From: Ananas comosus
Lineage: Eukaryota; Streptophyta; Magnoliopsida; Poales; Bromeliaceae
Direction of reading: 5' to 3'
Assembly: GCF_001540865.1 (NCBI RefSeq)
Contig: NC_033627.1
Location: 2,213,843 to 2,277,842 of the forward strand
Length of the DNA stretch: 64,000 bases
Part shown: positions 13,078-25,900 of the stretch, one piece after another
How the letters are laid out: each line of letters starts with the position of its first letter
Numbering within the stretch: the stretch's first letter is position 1
Translations under genes and position numbers: made by a program
The notes under the pieces: generated by a model
The model's input: only the letters and a program-made list of their open reading frames with translations
Told to the model about the DNA's origin: nothing
Database searches by the model: none

Positions 13078-13560
13078 TGTTGGCTTAAATGGGTCAGCAT
13101 GCTGCCCTGTGGCGGGAGGTCATGTTGGGCCAAGTCATATTCGAGGTGGCGTGAGGCTGATTGGGCCTAATCACAATCGAGACCCGTGGGCGCTGTATTT
13201 GTACGCTTTAAATGAATTGGTTGCGTATTTCTACCGGCTCAAGCTTTTGGGATTAATGGTTTGCGCCAACGATCCGACAAGTGGTATCAGAGCCAGAGGA
13301 CACGGGTTTGATTCCCGCATGCTGCAAATGTGAGTAGTTGCTGGAGGAGGGATTGTTGGCTTAAATGGGCCAGCATCCTGCCCTGTGGCGATAGGCCATG
13401 TTGGGCCAGGTCATATTCGAGATGGCGTGAGGCTGGTTGGGCCGAATCACAATCGAGACCCGTGGGCATTGTATCTGTACGCTTTAAGTGAATTGGTTGC
13501 GTATTTCTAACAGCTCGAGCTTTTGAGATTAATGGATAGCGCCAACGATCCAATAGGTGG
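13073..13560 (+). mobile_element. Complete TRIM (miniature LTR retrotransposon), 478 bp
   Basis: Two 202-bp LTRs (13078-13279 and 13354-13555), each opening TGTTGGCTTAAATGGG, about 90% identical by my count. The 74-bp interior starts two bases after the left LTR with the primer-binding site TGGTATCAGAGCCAG (13282-13296), matching the 3' end of plant initiator tRNA-Met, and ends with the purine tract GGAGGAGGGA (13343-13352). Flanks AGTGG and GGTGG are a 5-bp target duplication with one change. No gene inside; proteins must have come from an autonomous element. Confidence 0.93.
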
Positions 13561-13821
13561 CATAAAAGAGCAGCAATAATATAGTGGTAGATAGGAATTG
13601 TAACACGAAAAAATAAGCTTTGTATGATATTGAAGGGTCTCTTCAAAAATCAGGTCTATACAATAATCATGAAAACCTGCTCTGAACTCGCAAAAACTGG
13701 AATAAACAGAGCATTAGCAATTGGACCTACCAACCATTGCTCATGATTGTTAAGGCCAGTATAAACACTCTCCTAAGAAAGACTATTGTCTCTCGCTGAC
13801 TAAAGAATAAAAAATGCTATA

Positions 13822-13898
13822 TGTACACCCTATATATTAGGCGTAAATCTTCCACCCACCCATCCAAGGGTATAAAAACTACATTTGGATTGGATTTT

Positions 13899-13929
<31 letters not shown>

Positions 13930-14007
13930 GGTTGATAAGGCTGGCAGAACTACATTGGGTTTTGGATCAATAGGGTGTAAAATTTACACCCTATTTACAG
14001 GTGTACA
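13822..14007. mobile_element. Short MITE with TGTACACC ends
   Basis: Left end TGTACACCCTATATATTAGG with GTAAAT, right end mirror of the same words (AATTTACACCCTATTTACAG, GTGTACA). The centre contains an AT repeat (13903-13927). No clear target duplication. Confidence 0.6.
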
Positions 14008-14760
14008 AGTACATAAATAATACATTGGTTTGTTGCACAATTCCTAAAATCTGAAGCAATACAGTTTTTCTATTAAAAGAACAATGTCACGGAAAAATAT
14101 CAGAAAGAACAAAGAATCCATGAATATTAACGACAAGGAAAAAACAAGAAAGGAATAAGCAGAAAATAGCTACTAATTTATAATTACTTTCTGCTCCCAT
14201 GTTTCATTCATTCCGATTGATCAGTAAAAACTACAAAGGCAATAGGTTCCTAATATCTTGTCACTTTAAATAGAAGCCTTCCTGTGATCAGAATAACGAG
14301 CATCTGGAATTAAAACGTAAAATGACTTGTATAAACCCCACTAGGTCTTAATCCACCAGATAGTGTGAAATGCCAGATAGCTCATCTAAAATCTAACAAA
14401 TCCGTCGCACGGATAACTAAACCCAGCAATCGATTGCTCTTACCTGCCAAAGGATTCTCCAAACCCCCCACAACATCGTCTGATCCTAGGAATACGAAAT
14501 AAAATGCTAACTATAAAGGAACGACACCACTGTCGTCATCGTCGTCACCATCACAATCAAAGGCATACATCGCATCAACAATCGCAAGCTTCTCATAAGG
14601 AAGAAACAACTAAAACATCATCATCGATGCATCAATAAGCAGATAATATCATCGTACAAAAAGAGGAAAATAATTCGCATCAAGAGAATCGAAGCATCCA
14701 GGTTAAAAAAACAAAAACAAACGAAGCATCCAAGAACAGAGAGGAGAGAAAGGAAACCCT
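14008..14760. other. Spacer, no gene recognised
   Basis: A minus-strand frame ending near 14520 reads EKLAIVDAMYAF followed by an Asp run, but lacks a start in frame and has no relative I know. Confidence 0.4.
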
Positions 14761-14764
14761 AACC

Positions 14765-14865
14765 TCAACCTGATGCTGGGAGCGTCGATTTGCAGAGGAG
14801 GATCTCGAAAAGAAGTACGAAAACGGAGAAAAATTGAGGAGAAAATAATCGTTTTATAGCGTCGT
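14765..14865 (-). promoter_or_regulatory. Possible TATA promoter and spliced leader, minus strand
   Basis: On the minus strand CTATAAAACG (14851-14859) precedes a pyrimidine-rich leader ending at GGTTGAG|GTTAGG, a plausible donor near 14764. Upstream (14909-14960) lie two long oligo(T) tracts. No coding exon can be tied to it; a non-coding RNA or a false promoter are both possible. Confidence 0.3.
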
Positions 14866-14918
14866 CGAAGAGAGTGGGAAACGCCGGTTCTTTTTTTCCT
14901 TTCTTCGCCAAAAAAAAA

Positions 14919-14950
<32 letters not shown>

Positions 14951-14999
14951 AAAAAAAAAAGCGAGAAAATGTATAGAGGGACGGAGAATAGAAACCGAC

Positions 15000-16107
15000 T
15001 AACGACCAGTCAAGTGTCGTGTTCGCCACATTCTCTAGTTAGGCGCACGCGTCAGCAACCGACCGTCATGCCTTTCCGTTTAGTTTAGACCCGAACACAT
15101 GGCCTGCTTCAAACGGGGGAACCACTGGTTGCACTTGGTCGGATTAAATTAGAGACCTCGGGAAAGTAATAAATTATGTGAGCTCAATTCAAATACGCAG
15201 TATTCTATAATTTGAATCGGAGGGAGGTTAACCCAAACCTGTTAGGATTGCATGAAATCAAGTTATCCAGTTATTAATCCACCAAACCACAAACTCCTGA
15301 CCATTCAAATCTCATACATTTATTGCAAGCAATTATCCATTGTCACGTTTTAATTTTAACTCCATCCAAAAATAATATTAAATATCTTTTAATATTAAAA
15401 CCTAAAAAAATTATAATTTTTAAAAAAACATTTAATCTTTGGATAAGGTGATCACCGGACCACTAGCATTAATAGGCCCAAATAATCAATCTAAAATACT
15501 TATGTCCACTTATTAGTATTATAAATTTTGATTTTTTTTCATCAAATGTGAGACTATTCTATTGGTGCATCACACTACCACTAATCCACGCATACTCTAC
15601 ATGCCAAATAAGCTCAAGACACAAATGGTGATGCTGAGAGAGACGTACCAAAGGAATCTCTTGGTGGAGAACCATCCCGTGATGGGGTTGACGTATCGAT
15701 GCATTAATTCATCTTATGCATATGGGCAGAGAGGCTGGCGGTAGGAAGAGTATTTTACATGAGATCACCACACCAGTCACCGGAGGTGATGGAGTTGGTG
15801 GTAAAGATGGAAAAGATGAGGATTACAATGATGATGATGAAGAGGAAGAAGAGTCCCCACCTGCTTCTGGCATTGCTTTGGATGTAGAGTGACGATGATG
15901 ATGGAAATGATTTTAGCTACTCTACTAAGATGTAAAGTGTTTAGCTTCATAGAAGAGTGACATTGAAGGCCATGAGGAGAATAGATGACCAGAGCATGAA
16001 GTTTACATCTAGTTGAATTTCAACTCTATCATTCAACCGAGCACGTTGTGCCTCGTACACGTGCTAAGCACACCTGAAAGTTCATGGAAGCAGTTATTAG
16101 GACAAAA
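15000..16107. other. Spacer with a possible decayed coding remnant
   Basis: Around 15770-15890 one plus-strand frame reads GKDGKDEDYNDDDEEEEE and ends at a stop near 15890. It looks like an acidic protein tail, perhaps from an old transposon or gene, but has no upstream continuation. Confidence 0.3.
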
Positions 16108-16287
16108 AGTATCATTACTTCTTTTCTTTTTTTTTGAAGAGAAAAGTAGCATGCTACCCACTTCGTTTATTTCATTTAAAAATAAACTTAACTAGAAATG
16201 TGAATCAACTAGGATTCGAACTTAGATCTCGAATACCAACCACCAAGCCTTTTTGCTACTTGTGCTAGGGACACTCGGTAGTATCAT
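16108..16287 (-). mobile_element. tRNA-derived SINE, reverse orientation, 8-bp target duplication
   Basis: AGTATCAT flanks it (16108-16115 and 16280-16287). On the minus strand: A-box word AGCACAAGTAGCAAAAAGG, B-box word AAGTTCGAATCCTAG, GTTTATTT...AAATAAAC stem, hairpin GGTAG-CATG-CTACT, oligo(A). Confidence 0.88.
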
Positions 16288-16520
16288 AACTTATTGTTGT
16301 AGACTATCGAGCAGTTATTGTAATGTTACATTGCTTTCCCTCTCTATTTGTTCGATGAGGTGCCTTTGTTTGAGTTTATTGAATATTCTTAAAGCTACAA
16401 ACCATATGCTTTTCCCCGCAAAACCTGGTCATAACAACACAGTTAAAATAGGTCCAGTTGGTAAAATGAAACGGTTGGCATGATCTTAACACATCACGGA
16501 AGCAAAATATAGTTGGCAAC

Positions 16521-16602
16521 TTAACCCATCAAATATCACATTTGAGAATTTATCCTCTTAATAACCCATCAAATATCACATTTGAGAATTTATCCTCTTA
16601 AT
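16521..16602. repeat. Perfect 40-bp tandem duplication
   Basis: AACCCATCAAATATCACATT and the following bases to CCTCTTAAT occur twice with a 40-bp period and no differences, just downstream of FANCD2. Confidence 0.9.
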
Positions 16603-16973
16603 GACCCTAAAACCATAATACCTGGACGATAGATCCTTTAGGAGATGTTCTGGGAGTTATCTGAAATATAAATAAATCCTGTGTGCAGATACTGCTAAGA
16701 TATAACAGTTAGAATAAAACTACAATGCGAGGTGAACTAAACCATCACATTCATATATACATCTTCCAGGTTGAAGTTCCCTGTGCATCAGATTAGATAC
16801 TATTGATTGTTAGCTGATCGCTAGGAACTGACCAAAACAAAAAAACTTACACGATGGAATTTCCGAGAAAAAGCATATTTTATGTGGCAATAATAGATAT
16901 GCAATACGAGCTGCAGCAAGCTTACATTCTTTTAGTTATCTTCACCTTCTTGGTCGTCATTATCAGCACACAC

Positions 16974-19900
16974 CTAAGGATCAGCCTCCATTTGACTCTC
17001 TGCTTCGTCAATGGCATCATCTCCATTGTTGTACACTTGCGAACTCAACACCTGACCATACAAGTCCTTGTGCTTCAGATTCCCTGTGGCGAAGGAAATA
17101 AGAAAAATAAATACACCATATAAAAAGTTTTAAACGTGGCAAATAATTAGGGAGTCATAGAAAAGCACCTAACTCACCCTGTCATTTACAGTACAAAAAA
17201 CAATAACGAAAAAAAAAAAAGCACCTCAAGGCTGTAGTTTGGAAGCTTACCCATCCAAAATGTACTGCCGCTAGACGGATTGTGAAGAAGAGCTTTGACA
17301 TGGAACAAGAAGCGCTCCATGGACCTCTTCGTAGAAGGAATCTTGCTTGTGATCATTATTCGTTTTGATCCCTTCAAAGATTAAAAGCAAAAAACATCAA
17401 GAGATATTTACCCACAAATATCGCACACCTGCAAAAGAATCTATTTAAATGTATACCACCAGAGAAATATGAATTACATATATGCCCTTTAAAAACATAA
17501 TTTTTTCAAACATGTCCTCTTGTACTCAATAGGAATGCCACAGTACAAATATACTGCAGTATAGTGCAAACTTCCTAATGAATCAGACGATTCCCAAACT
17601 TAAAATAATGGCAACTTTGTTTTTTTTTTTTTTTGAAGACAAGAACCAAAGGGGTTCTCGTCATGTCATAATGGCAACTTTGTAAGAGACTACATTTCAG
17701 GTTTATACACATGGAAAATCTGATTTTATGGGGGCATATATGTAACTAGAAGATTTGCAGGGCGAGATATGTAAACGCCGCAACTCTTAAATCATCAAAA
17801 AGCAGTATGCGAATAATCAAACTGCACCTTAGCCTCAGAACATAGAGTTTGTATTATCCTTGTTGCCTTCTGAAGTTCTTTGACCTGCAGAGTACTTTGA
17901 TTCTAGTATAAAGTAGGTTTATAGGGCTCTGGAGAAGCAACAGATAAGGCATGTTTACCATTTGAATTATACTGTCAGTGTGTGCCACAAAGTGTGATTG
18001 TAAGAAGTCAAAGGCTGCAACAGAAAATTTTATCAACAATGACATGACAAATCATCTCGAACAGATTGCCAAATACACTGCAATTACCTTTAAGGAAAAT
18101 ATCCACAAATTTTCCTCCATATTTGACTGCCATAGCATGCACAGCAACCTGAATCATAAGAACAAATAAGAAACACGACAGCACACCTTGTCATTCAACA
18201 TAAAACTAGTTCACATATAATCAAACTGCATATGGGAATCAAGATAGTCGAGTTAAACAATACGAAAAAAATCATAGAACTTGAAAATAGTAGGTAAAAC
18301 ATCGCTTCACTATATGATGTCCTATTTAACGCATCAAATAATGCAGAAAAGAAGTGTGTAAACCTATACATTGTATTTCTACTTCTTACATGTAGATCGG
18401 GGCATTATCTGCAATAATGCTATATTAACAGCAGTGTTAGGAAATGGGCTTGCATCTATAGTCTGATAGGATACCGATTACATTACCATCGAAGGGTGCT
18501 AAAAATATATTATTCAAGATATCAACATGGTGTGAACTTTGCAAATGTTTACAAGTATGAGTAACTAGCACCTTGTCATGAGCTTTGCACATATTTACTA
18601 GAGATACGACAACTTTTACTGATTTGTGGAGTTTCATCAGCACTTCTTCTGCAGTTTCTCTTTCTGAGTTTAATCTGTACCTTGAAATAATATCCTTGAC
18701 CTAGAAATGGAAGAAACATGAAATATGCAAAGTTGACAGTTTCTCAATTGAAGGAATATTGTAGCTTCTCTGTGATCTGAGAGATCGCTTAGCTCTATAA
18801 CTTACTATCTTGCTTAAAATACTGAGATTCTCTTCGTGCTGCAATATAAAAAACATATGTTTCACGATCAATGGAAAAAAATAATAATAATAATGATTTA
18901 TCATGATAAAGAATTTGAAATGCTTACTAGTACACGGTACCATGCAACAAACATGGTAGGGCACAAAGTTGGAAAATCATGGCAAGCTTCTTGTGTGCTT
19001 TTAGCCCTGCATGAAGGAACCTAAAACATGAAAGAATGTCATCAAAGGGAGTGTTTTGACTTTCACTTCATAAGCTATAAAGTGCTTGATCCTGTCGAGA
19101 TAGTTAATAACATTAGATTTCTACCAAGACTCCTTACAATGGATGAATGGAAGCTTCATTTAAACTTGAACAGATTATCTTGGTACTTGAAATGGAAGTA
19201 GAAAAATTTTTGGTAAGAAACTAGATCAATAATCTACAAAACGAATTAAGGTCACTGGTTTCAAATTACCTGAGGCAATACAGAACAAGCTAGCTCATCA
19301 AGTAGATTTAAAGCGGATTCACTATTTTTGAGGTATACTTGCAGTGTTTTCTGTATGAGATCACCCTTAAGATAAAAGAGGAAAACAGATCAGAACACTG
19401 AAGTATGTACAAATGAGGATATTCTTTAACTATAAGTATCAAATGAGGAGAAAAAAGAAAAACAGTTTCTTACCTTAGCCTTCAATTCGTTTTCATTATC
19501 CTCACTACCAAGATCATGCATTAACAGTTTACGAGCAGAAAACTCAAGCCTATTTCTTAGGAATGGAAGGATTCTCTGATATGATCTTGCTTGTATGTTC
19601 TTCACATTTCCGTCTGGAGACTTTTCAACTAGCATGGAAATCGAGTTCACAATGGACTGCATAGTGACTAACACTTCTGATGCTAACAAAAAAGAGGGGC
19701 ATACTGCAAGGAGATAGCTTTAGAAGGAAGAGTCATATCTATTTAAGTGATTCATGTTTTCAGTAATATTGATCAAACCAAATAGTTATAATTACCTGTA
19801 TCAGTAATGCCCTCAAACAAAGAAAATACACCACAGTATAAATAACTGATGTCTTGAGGCGTGAGAGCTGGTTTAATCCCTGACAAGAAATCATCAAATT

Positions 19901-22900
19901 TCTCAATCGGCTGGAAAGCTGCTAGCATGTCCTTGAGAATCGGTAAGTTTTCCTGAAGGAAAAGGTCTGGAAGGCTAAGCAACTGCAAGTAGATTGGCAA
20001 AAAAGAAAGAAATTAGTGAACTACTCTCTTGCCATTTAAGAATATTCAAGAAAGAAATTCCATATTGTTACCTTTCTGTAGCAGCAAAGAACTTCCCGAA
20101 ACACAGAGGTAGCAACTGAAGATCCTGAAAAAACCATATATGGTACATCTGGATTTCCAGCAGAAGAGCAATTAGACTTCCAATGATCATGGTAACTTTC
20201 ACATCCTACAAGGCAGAGTGGAAGTGACGATTATATGGCCCCGGAGTTAAAAACTATAGAAAAGTAGATATTTGATTAAAAAATCTCACCATCTCTGAGC
20301 ATAGTCAGTGCACAATCTAAATGTTTCTTTAGGCTTGCGAAGAAGGGTCTAATTTTTCTTAGGAATTCGCATGCAGTCATTCTGCAGCAAGTAGAAGTCT
20401 TTGGGCAAGCAGGCAGAAATTGTTTGGTTGTAGGATTCAAAAAATCCAATTTGTTGTGTAAATCTCGAAGAAGGTACAGATGCAATGGCAGCTGGAACAG
20501 GTATCAAATATCAGAGCCTGATAGTTAAATAGGCTAGAATATAATGACTTATTATACTATTACCTCAGCATTAGGATCCGAACAACATGAGTCTCGTCTC
20601 TGGAGATAAAGAAGGGACATTCAGAATATAAGAGGACTAAGAAATAGGTTTACTAAAAGGTATAGCAAATACAACTTGGACTTTATAAAAGATGAGTTGA
20701 CTTAATCTCCACAGTAATATGTGGTAGTGGTAGACAAATGAAAAAATAACATGTATGCGGCACATATTGTGACCAAAATATATCAATATGTGAACATTGA
20801 ACATAAGTCATAACTAAATTAAGATAATATTATTGAAAAAGAAGCTCACATTTATGCACACAAATTAAGAAAACAAGATGTTTATCATGGAAAATGAAAT
20901 CTTGAATTCAAGATAAAATTGTGTTTACTACCTGAGAAAAGGTCAATAAGAACAAGCAAACAGGGAGTAGAGGTCTGCATTTGAATCTTTCTGATTCCAG
21001 ATTTGTTGCTGCAGCTGATATTTCTATAAGGCCAAGTTCATTAGAGTCAGTGGCATCACGTTCGCATGTTCTCTCACTCGATGATGGTTCTGGAGAACTT
21101 GCATTCAAGATTTCTTCGCCCAATATTACTCCAGCTCTTTTAAATGCATCCAAAATTGTGGGCTGCCTGAGCTTGTCATTTGAGCCTGATTTATCCGCAG
21201 GTGTTGGGTGCTTTTTATGTTTTTGTTTGCTGTTTGAAGAGGTGCTATGTACCTTATCCTTTTCTGTTTGCTTTGAATGATTATTCTTGTCTACAACAGC
21301 TGATCCAGAGTGTTCCACGGGGTAGTAGAGCTCAGGTAGACTTTGAGGATGAATTTTGAGGATGGAATTTAATAAATCGTCCAGGAAGCTGTACAAAGTA
21401 GATCCTTTCATTACATTATCACAGAATACTAAACAAACATGTTTTCAACATAATGTGGTGCTAAGGGACAAAATCAACCGTGATGAACCATCAAAATATG
21501 ACAGCAACAAAAGGACAAAGTAAAGGAGAAATTTTTGAAAAAGAAATTATCAATTATCGAGATTTAGAGAACCACTCATAAAGATTCAAATTAGTTTTTG
21601 GTGAAAACTTCAACAACATTAATCATTCCAAAAAAAATATCAGCTAAAATTGAAAAACTAGGGCCAAAAGAACAAATCAAAACAGAAGAAGAACATTCTT
21701 TCAGAAGCTCAGAGTCTTCAGCTTTTGGAAATAGCAAGACACTTTCTTCAACAAACACATCTGCTAGCAGACATAGGTTATATAAAAACGGTCAAAGCGA
21801 ATTCCAATCCTGACAAAGCATTCTTTATGCTGACTTTTTTTATTCTATACTGATGTTTCCATAGATAATTCAATCTGAACAAGAATACAAGATTTTATTG
21901 GCTTTTTGCTCTGGGAAAAAAGGACAGAACTATCAATTTAATTTGGTTTATTTGATTTCATATATTAGTTTTTATTTTTGTGCAGAGTTCTGATAGAGAT
22001 GGTATTTGAAATTTCAAATTACCCCATCATCTAATAATGGTAAATCAACAGAAACATAGCAACTAACATAAGTTTGTTAGCAAAAATTTTCAGATCAGAG
22101 ATTAAATTGGAGATAAACTATACATAGTTGCAAAAGTGATTTATTAAATAGAAGATTTGAAAGAAATCTATTTTGTACAAAGTATCTTAGCATACTTTAT
22201 CTGATTTACTAATTATCAAAAAATGCTGTTTAACCTGGACAAAGTTATGCAATGTGAACCAAACTTACATTAGATTTCTTAAACGTTTAAAAAGTTTTGC
22301 AGCTATCTCTTCCCTTGCTGTCGGAGTTACAGAGTCAATTCTATCAGCAATTTGTGTGCTGAAGGCATTAAGCTGCATACAGGTAAGAGAAGTTAGACAT
22401 TTAAAAGACCATAGCTTTACAAATACAGTGGAATCAAAGTCAAGCATACCAACTCCCTTATCCAGTTGATTGCATAATACAATGAGAAGCAAACAATCTG
22501 TCTTTGCTGTCCTGTCAACTTTTTCCAGCTAGTTCCAATCAGGTACTGTCATTAGCCAAGCCAAATAGGCAAATATTTAAGCTAAACGCCTAGGTTTAAT
22601 TACCTCAATATTCACTCAAACATATCACTCGAATTTAACAATCAGGAGTATAATACAATCTCCAAAAATGATAATAGCAATATTAAGATTAGTGATGCCA
22701 AGATTGATAAGCTTGGAAACTGTTGTCGGCAGTATAATATGATCTCCAAAATGATAATAGCAATACTAAGATTAGTGAAACCAAGATTCTTTAGCTCAAA
22801 GACTTTTCATATTACCTTCACAGAAGGAAGATGAAGCGGACAACCAAGTAGAGCATCTATTCCACCAAGAGAACCTTGACTTGTCAATCTTTCAATCTTT

Positions 22901-25900
22901 AAAGATCCAAAAAAAGAATAGGATAAGCATACTTGATCCCACCATTTGACGAAGTACAGAATAACAGTAAAGACACTTACAAGAGATAACAATGAAAATT
23001 GGGAAGGAAGAATTTGCAAAGAATTTGAACATCTGAAGCCAACAAGGTAAGCACTAGTGAGGCAACACTGGGGACTGCAGAAAATTTCTTAACCCAAATT
23101 AGCATGAAGAAAATCGAGATAAGCAAATAAGAAAGAAACTTTTACTTTTGAACAGGAGAGGACACTAAAGGCAGAATATTGAGACATATAGGAGAAAGCT
23201 CGCCATCCAAATTCATCCAAAGTTCTCCTGAAACTGAAACTAACGTCAGTCAAAACTTATAGGTCCTGCCATAAGGGTACTTGATAAACTGTATTATTTT
23301 TGAGAAGTCAGTAGTTCGAGCAATATCATTAGAGTAGCCGTTTTATTTATTAACCTTCTACATCATTGGATGAGTGCTTAAGAGGTAGCCGACCTCCTTC
23401 TAAATCAGCTAGGAAAAGGCTCTCAAATTCCCCCACTTGAGTACCCACCCTGCATTACTAAGGTGTCATTGATAATCCGAAAATCATGAGAAATCTAATA
23501 AACACAGAAAATATTACAGAAACATTGACTTTACCCACCACTCTATAATTTCAGGCTGAAGAGTACTGCACTCCAACAAAGCAATTAATTCATCATATAG
23601 CAGGATTAAGGGCAACGCCGCCAGCTTGCATGAGTCTAATGACATCTTTAACAGTTCTAGAGCCTCTTCACAATCTGATCTCTGCACAGAGGATATGTGA
23701 CAAAATTACTTAATACACTTAACAAATAGGTTGATTTTTCATCCATAGATTGATTTCTTCTTCAGCCATTGGAAAGGAATGAAAAACTAACCAAATGATA
23801 AATATATAACCATTCCTAGAGCAAATCTGTATTTGTTTATGCATAGAGTGATATTGGAGACTGGCTCGGAATTCGAATTTTTACTAGATACTACAGAGCA
23901 GTGATACATAATCACATAGAAGATAACAAAGAAAACTACAAGACCATGCATCTAAATAAGACTTTAAATGACCACTTTTCTGTAACTAAGATTCCATCAA
24001 GACTCTTGTGCTACATGGCAAAACCTGTCAACTAGCATCTTCATTGATAAAAAGACAGTATTAACGAATTAAACTGGGGCATTAAGTTCATTATTTTGCA
24101 TCTTCCTTTATACAAATTAAAAACATTTGTATTCTAAAAGCCACTCCAGATGTTAAGCAATATCAACAATCAAGGTTTTGGCTTTCTCTCGCTGATTTAG
24201 CCACAGCATTGCTACTGATCTCATGTCTTACAAATACTAGTTTTTGAACAAAATTAGAGCTTAATTTCAAAAGTTTAAGGCTATATAACAGGTTATTATT
24301 GTAATTATCTAAGACATTAATGTACATAACTTCATTGCATTATTACTTCCGAGGACCACTATATATAGCTAGAACATAGAAAGGTGTCCTGGACCTGAGA
24401 TGATGAGAAATGAGCAGCGACATTTGCATCCCCAAGTGTGCCAACTATCTTTAAAGTTCCAATTATTCCCATTTTCCGGTACTTCATATCTGGATTGCTA
24501 ACCTGCAGTACAAGGAAATGAACTGAACACATCTAACAACAAAAGAAACAAATGTCAACTTACGACCTTTGTGACCTAGAATGCGGGGATACGGTTGAAC
24601 ATTATCAAGAGCTGACTTGCACCTGCTTTCTCACAATCATCAAAAGTTCATTTGCAATTGAAGAGCTACTAGAGCCAGGGATGGAACGAGCGGACAATGC
24701 CAAATGAGAGAAAATTTCGTAGACCTACATCATCAAGAAAAGATAAGACAACTTGAGGCAAAATAGCCTAAAAAGCTTAGTGCAACAGAGCGCAGAACCT
24801 TGCGAATATTATCTTCATGAAACCCTTCTAAGTAGTCTAAGATACCTGCACCATAAAAGTATGAAGAATTGAAAATTTTGGTGCAAGTTTCAAGAATAAT
24901 TGAGCAAATACTAAATAAGCTTAATCAGACGATGTGTAAGTACCATTTATATGGGAGGAAAAAGGAATAAGCTCTTTTGAGTACTTTGATGTCAGCAAAA
25001 TCATAGTCTTCAGAGCAGAACTCACTTCGTGATCAACTCCAGAACCAATACGAGTGACTAGTGCACCAAGGACCTGGTGAAAATATACATACTTTAAGTT
25101 CTAATAAAAAGAATGTAGCATCCATTATGAACTTGAAACATATGTTGGAGTCAGATGGCCTATTTTTCCTTTGATTTTCAACCATATATAGAGATGGCCA
25201 TTACATTTGACTAGCAGAGCTGTTGGCATGTTGCCATCTTAATTTGCAACTTAGTTGAAGGAAATACAGGTACATTATATCGAGTCGCTACATATAACTC
25301 AGATCTACCAAATATGCCAAATGGTAATAGGCGCATAATTACCTCTTGCCTTGAATAAGTATCGCTGAACTCTTCAAATAATGCTGTGAATAAATGGGTT
25401 CCAAAATCTCTAGCTTCTTTCTCCTTGCATGTCAATAAGTACTCGCTAACCGAAAGAAATGAGGAGAAATGGTCCTGAGCTTATAAAGCATGTGGAAATC
25501 AACTTTTCATAAGCAATGTGATATAGTTTATTTGTTGGAGTCATATATCACTTGATGCTTTTTTGTGTGGTGAAGTAACTTACCATTACCAATTCCCGGT
25601 GCCCATGGATACATTGATCAAACAGTGCTTCTCGAAAGCATCCCTCAGTCACTTTCTTTTTCAACACTTTTTCTGCACTCTTCAGGAGAGTGCCTCCATT
25701 CATGTAGATGAGCATGAGAAACCAAACATCAATTGCCTTGTGTTCTTGTGGCTGATCAATAGACTTCAGCTCTTTCAAAATAGCCTCACAGAGTATCTGC
25801 AGTGAACAGAAACAATAATAACAACATCTTGAATCCATTATTGCTCGGTTAAAAAAAATCATAAGATCAACAAAGAACCGATATAGCATTACATTTTTAA

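Noticed and set aside
13282..13325. Possible tRNA gene (GGTATCAGAGCC and a B-box-like TTTGATTCCC)
   Set aside because: It is the primer-binding site and interior of the TRIM; no cloverleaf can be formed.
15562..15895. Gene coding an acidic protein
   Set aside because: The frame is broken by stops, lacks family motifs and has no splice support; noted only as a possible remnant.
22265..22492. Continuous minus-strand frame across FANCD2 exons 15 and 16
   Set aside because: Its left part is in the wrong frame; the true exon (22545-22450) reads QIVCFSLYYAINWIREL, which matches the family, and is joined across a 77-bp intron.
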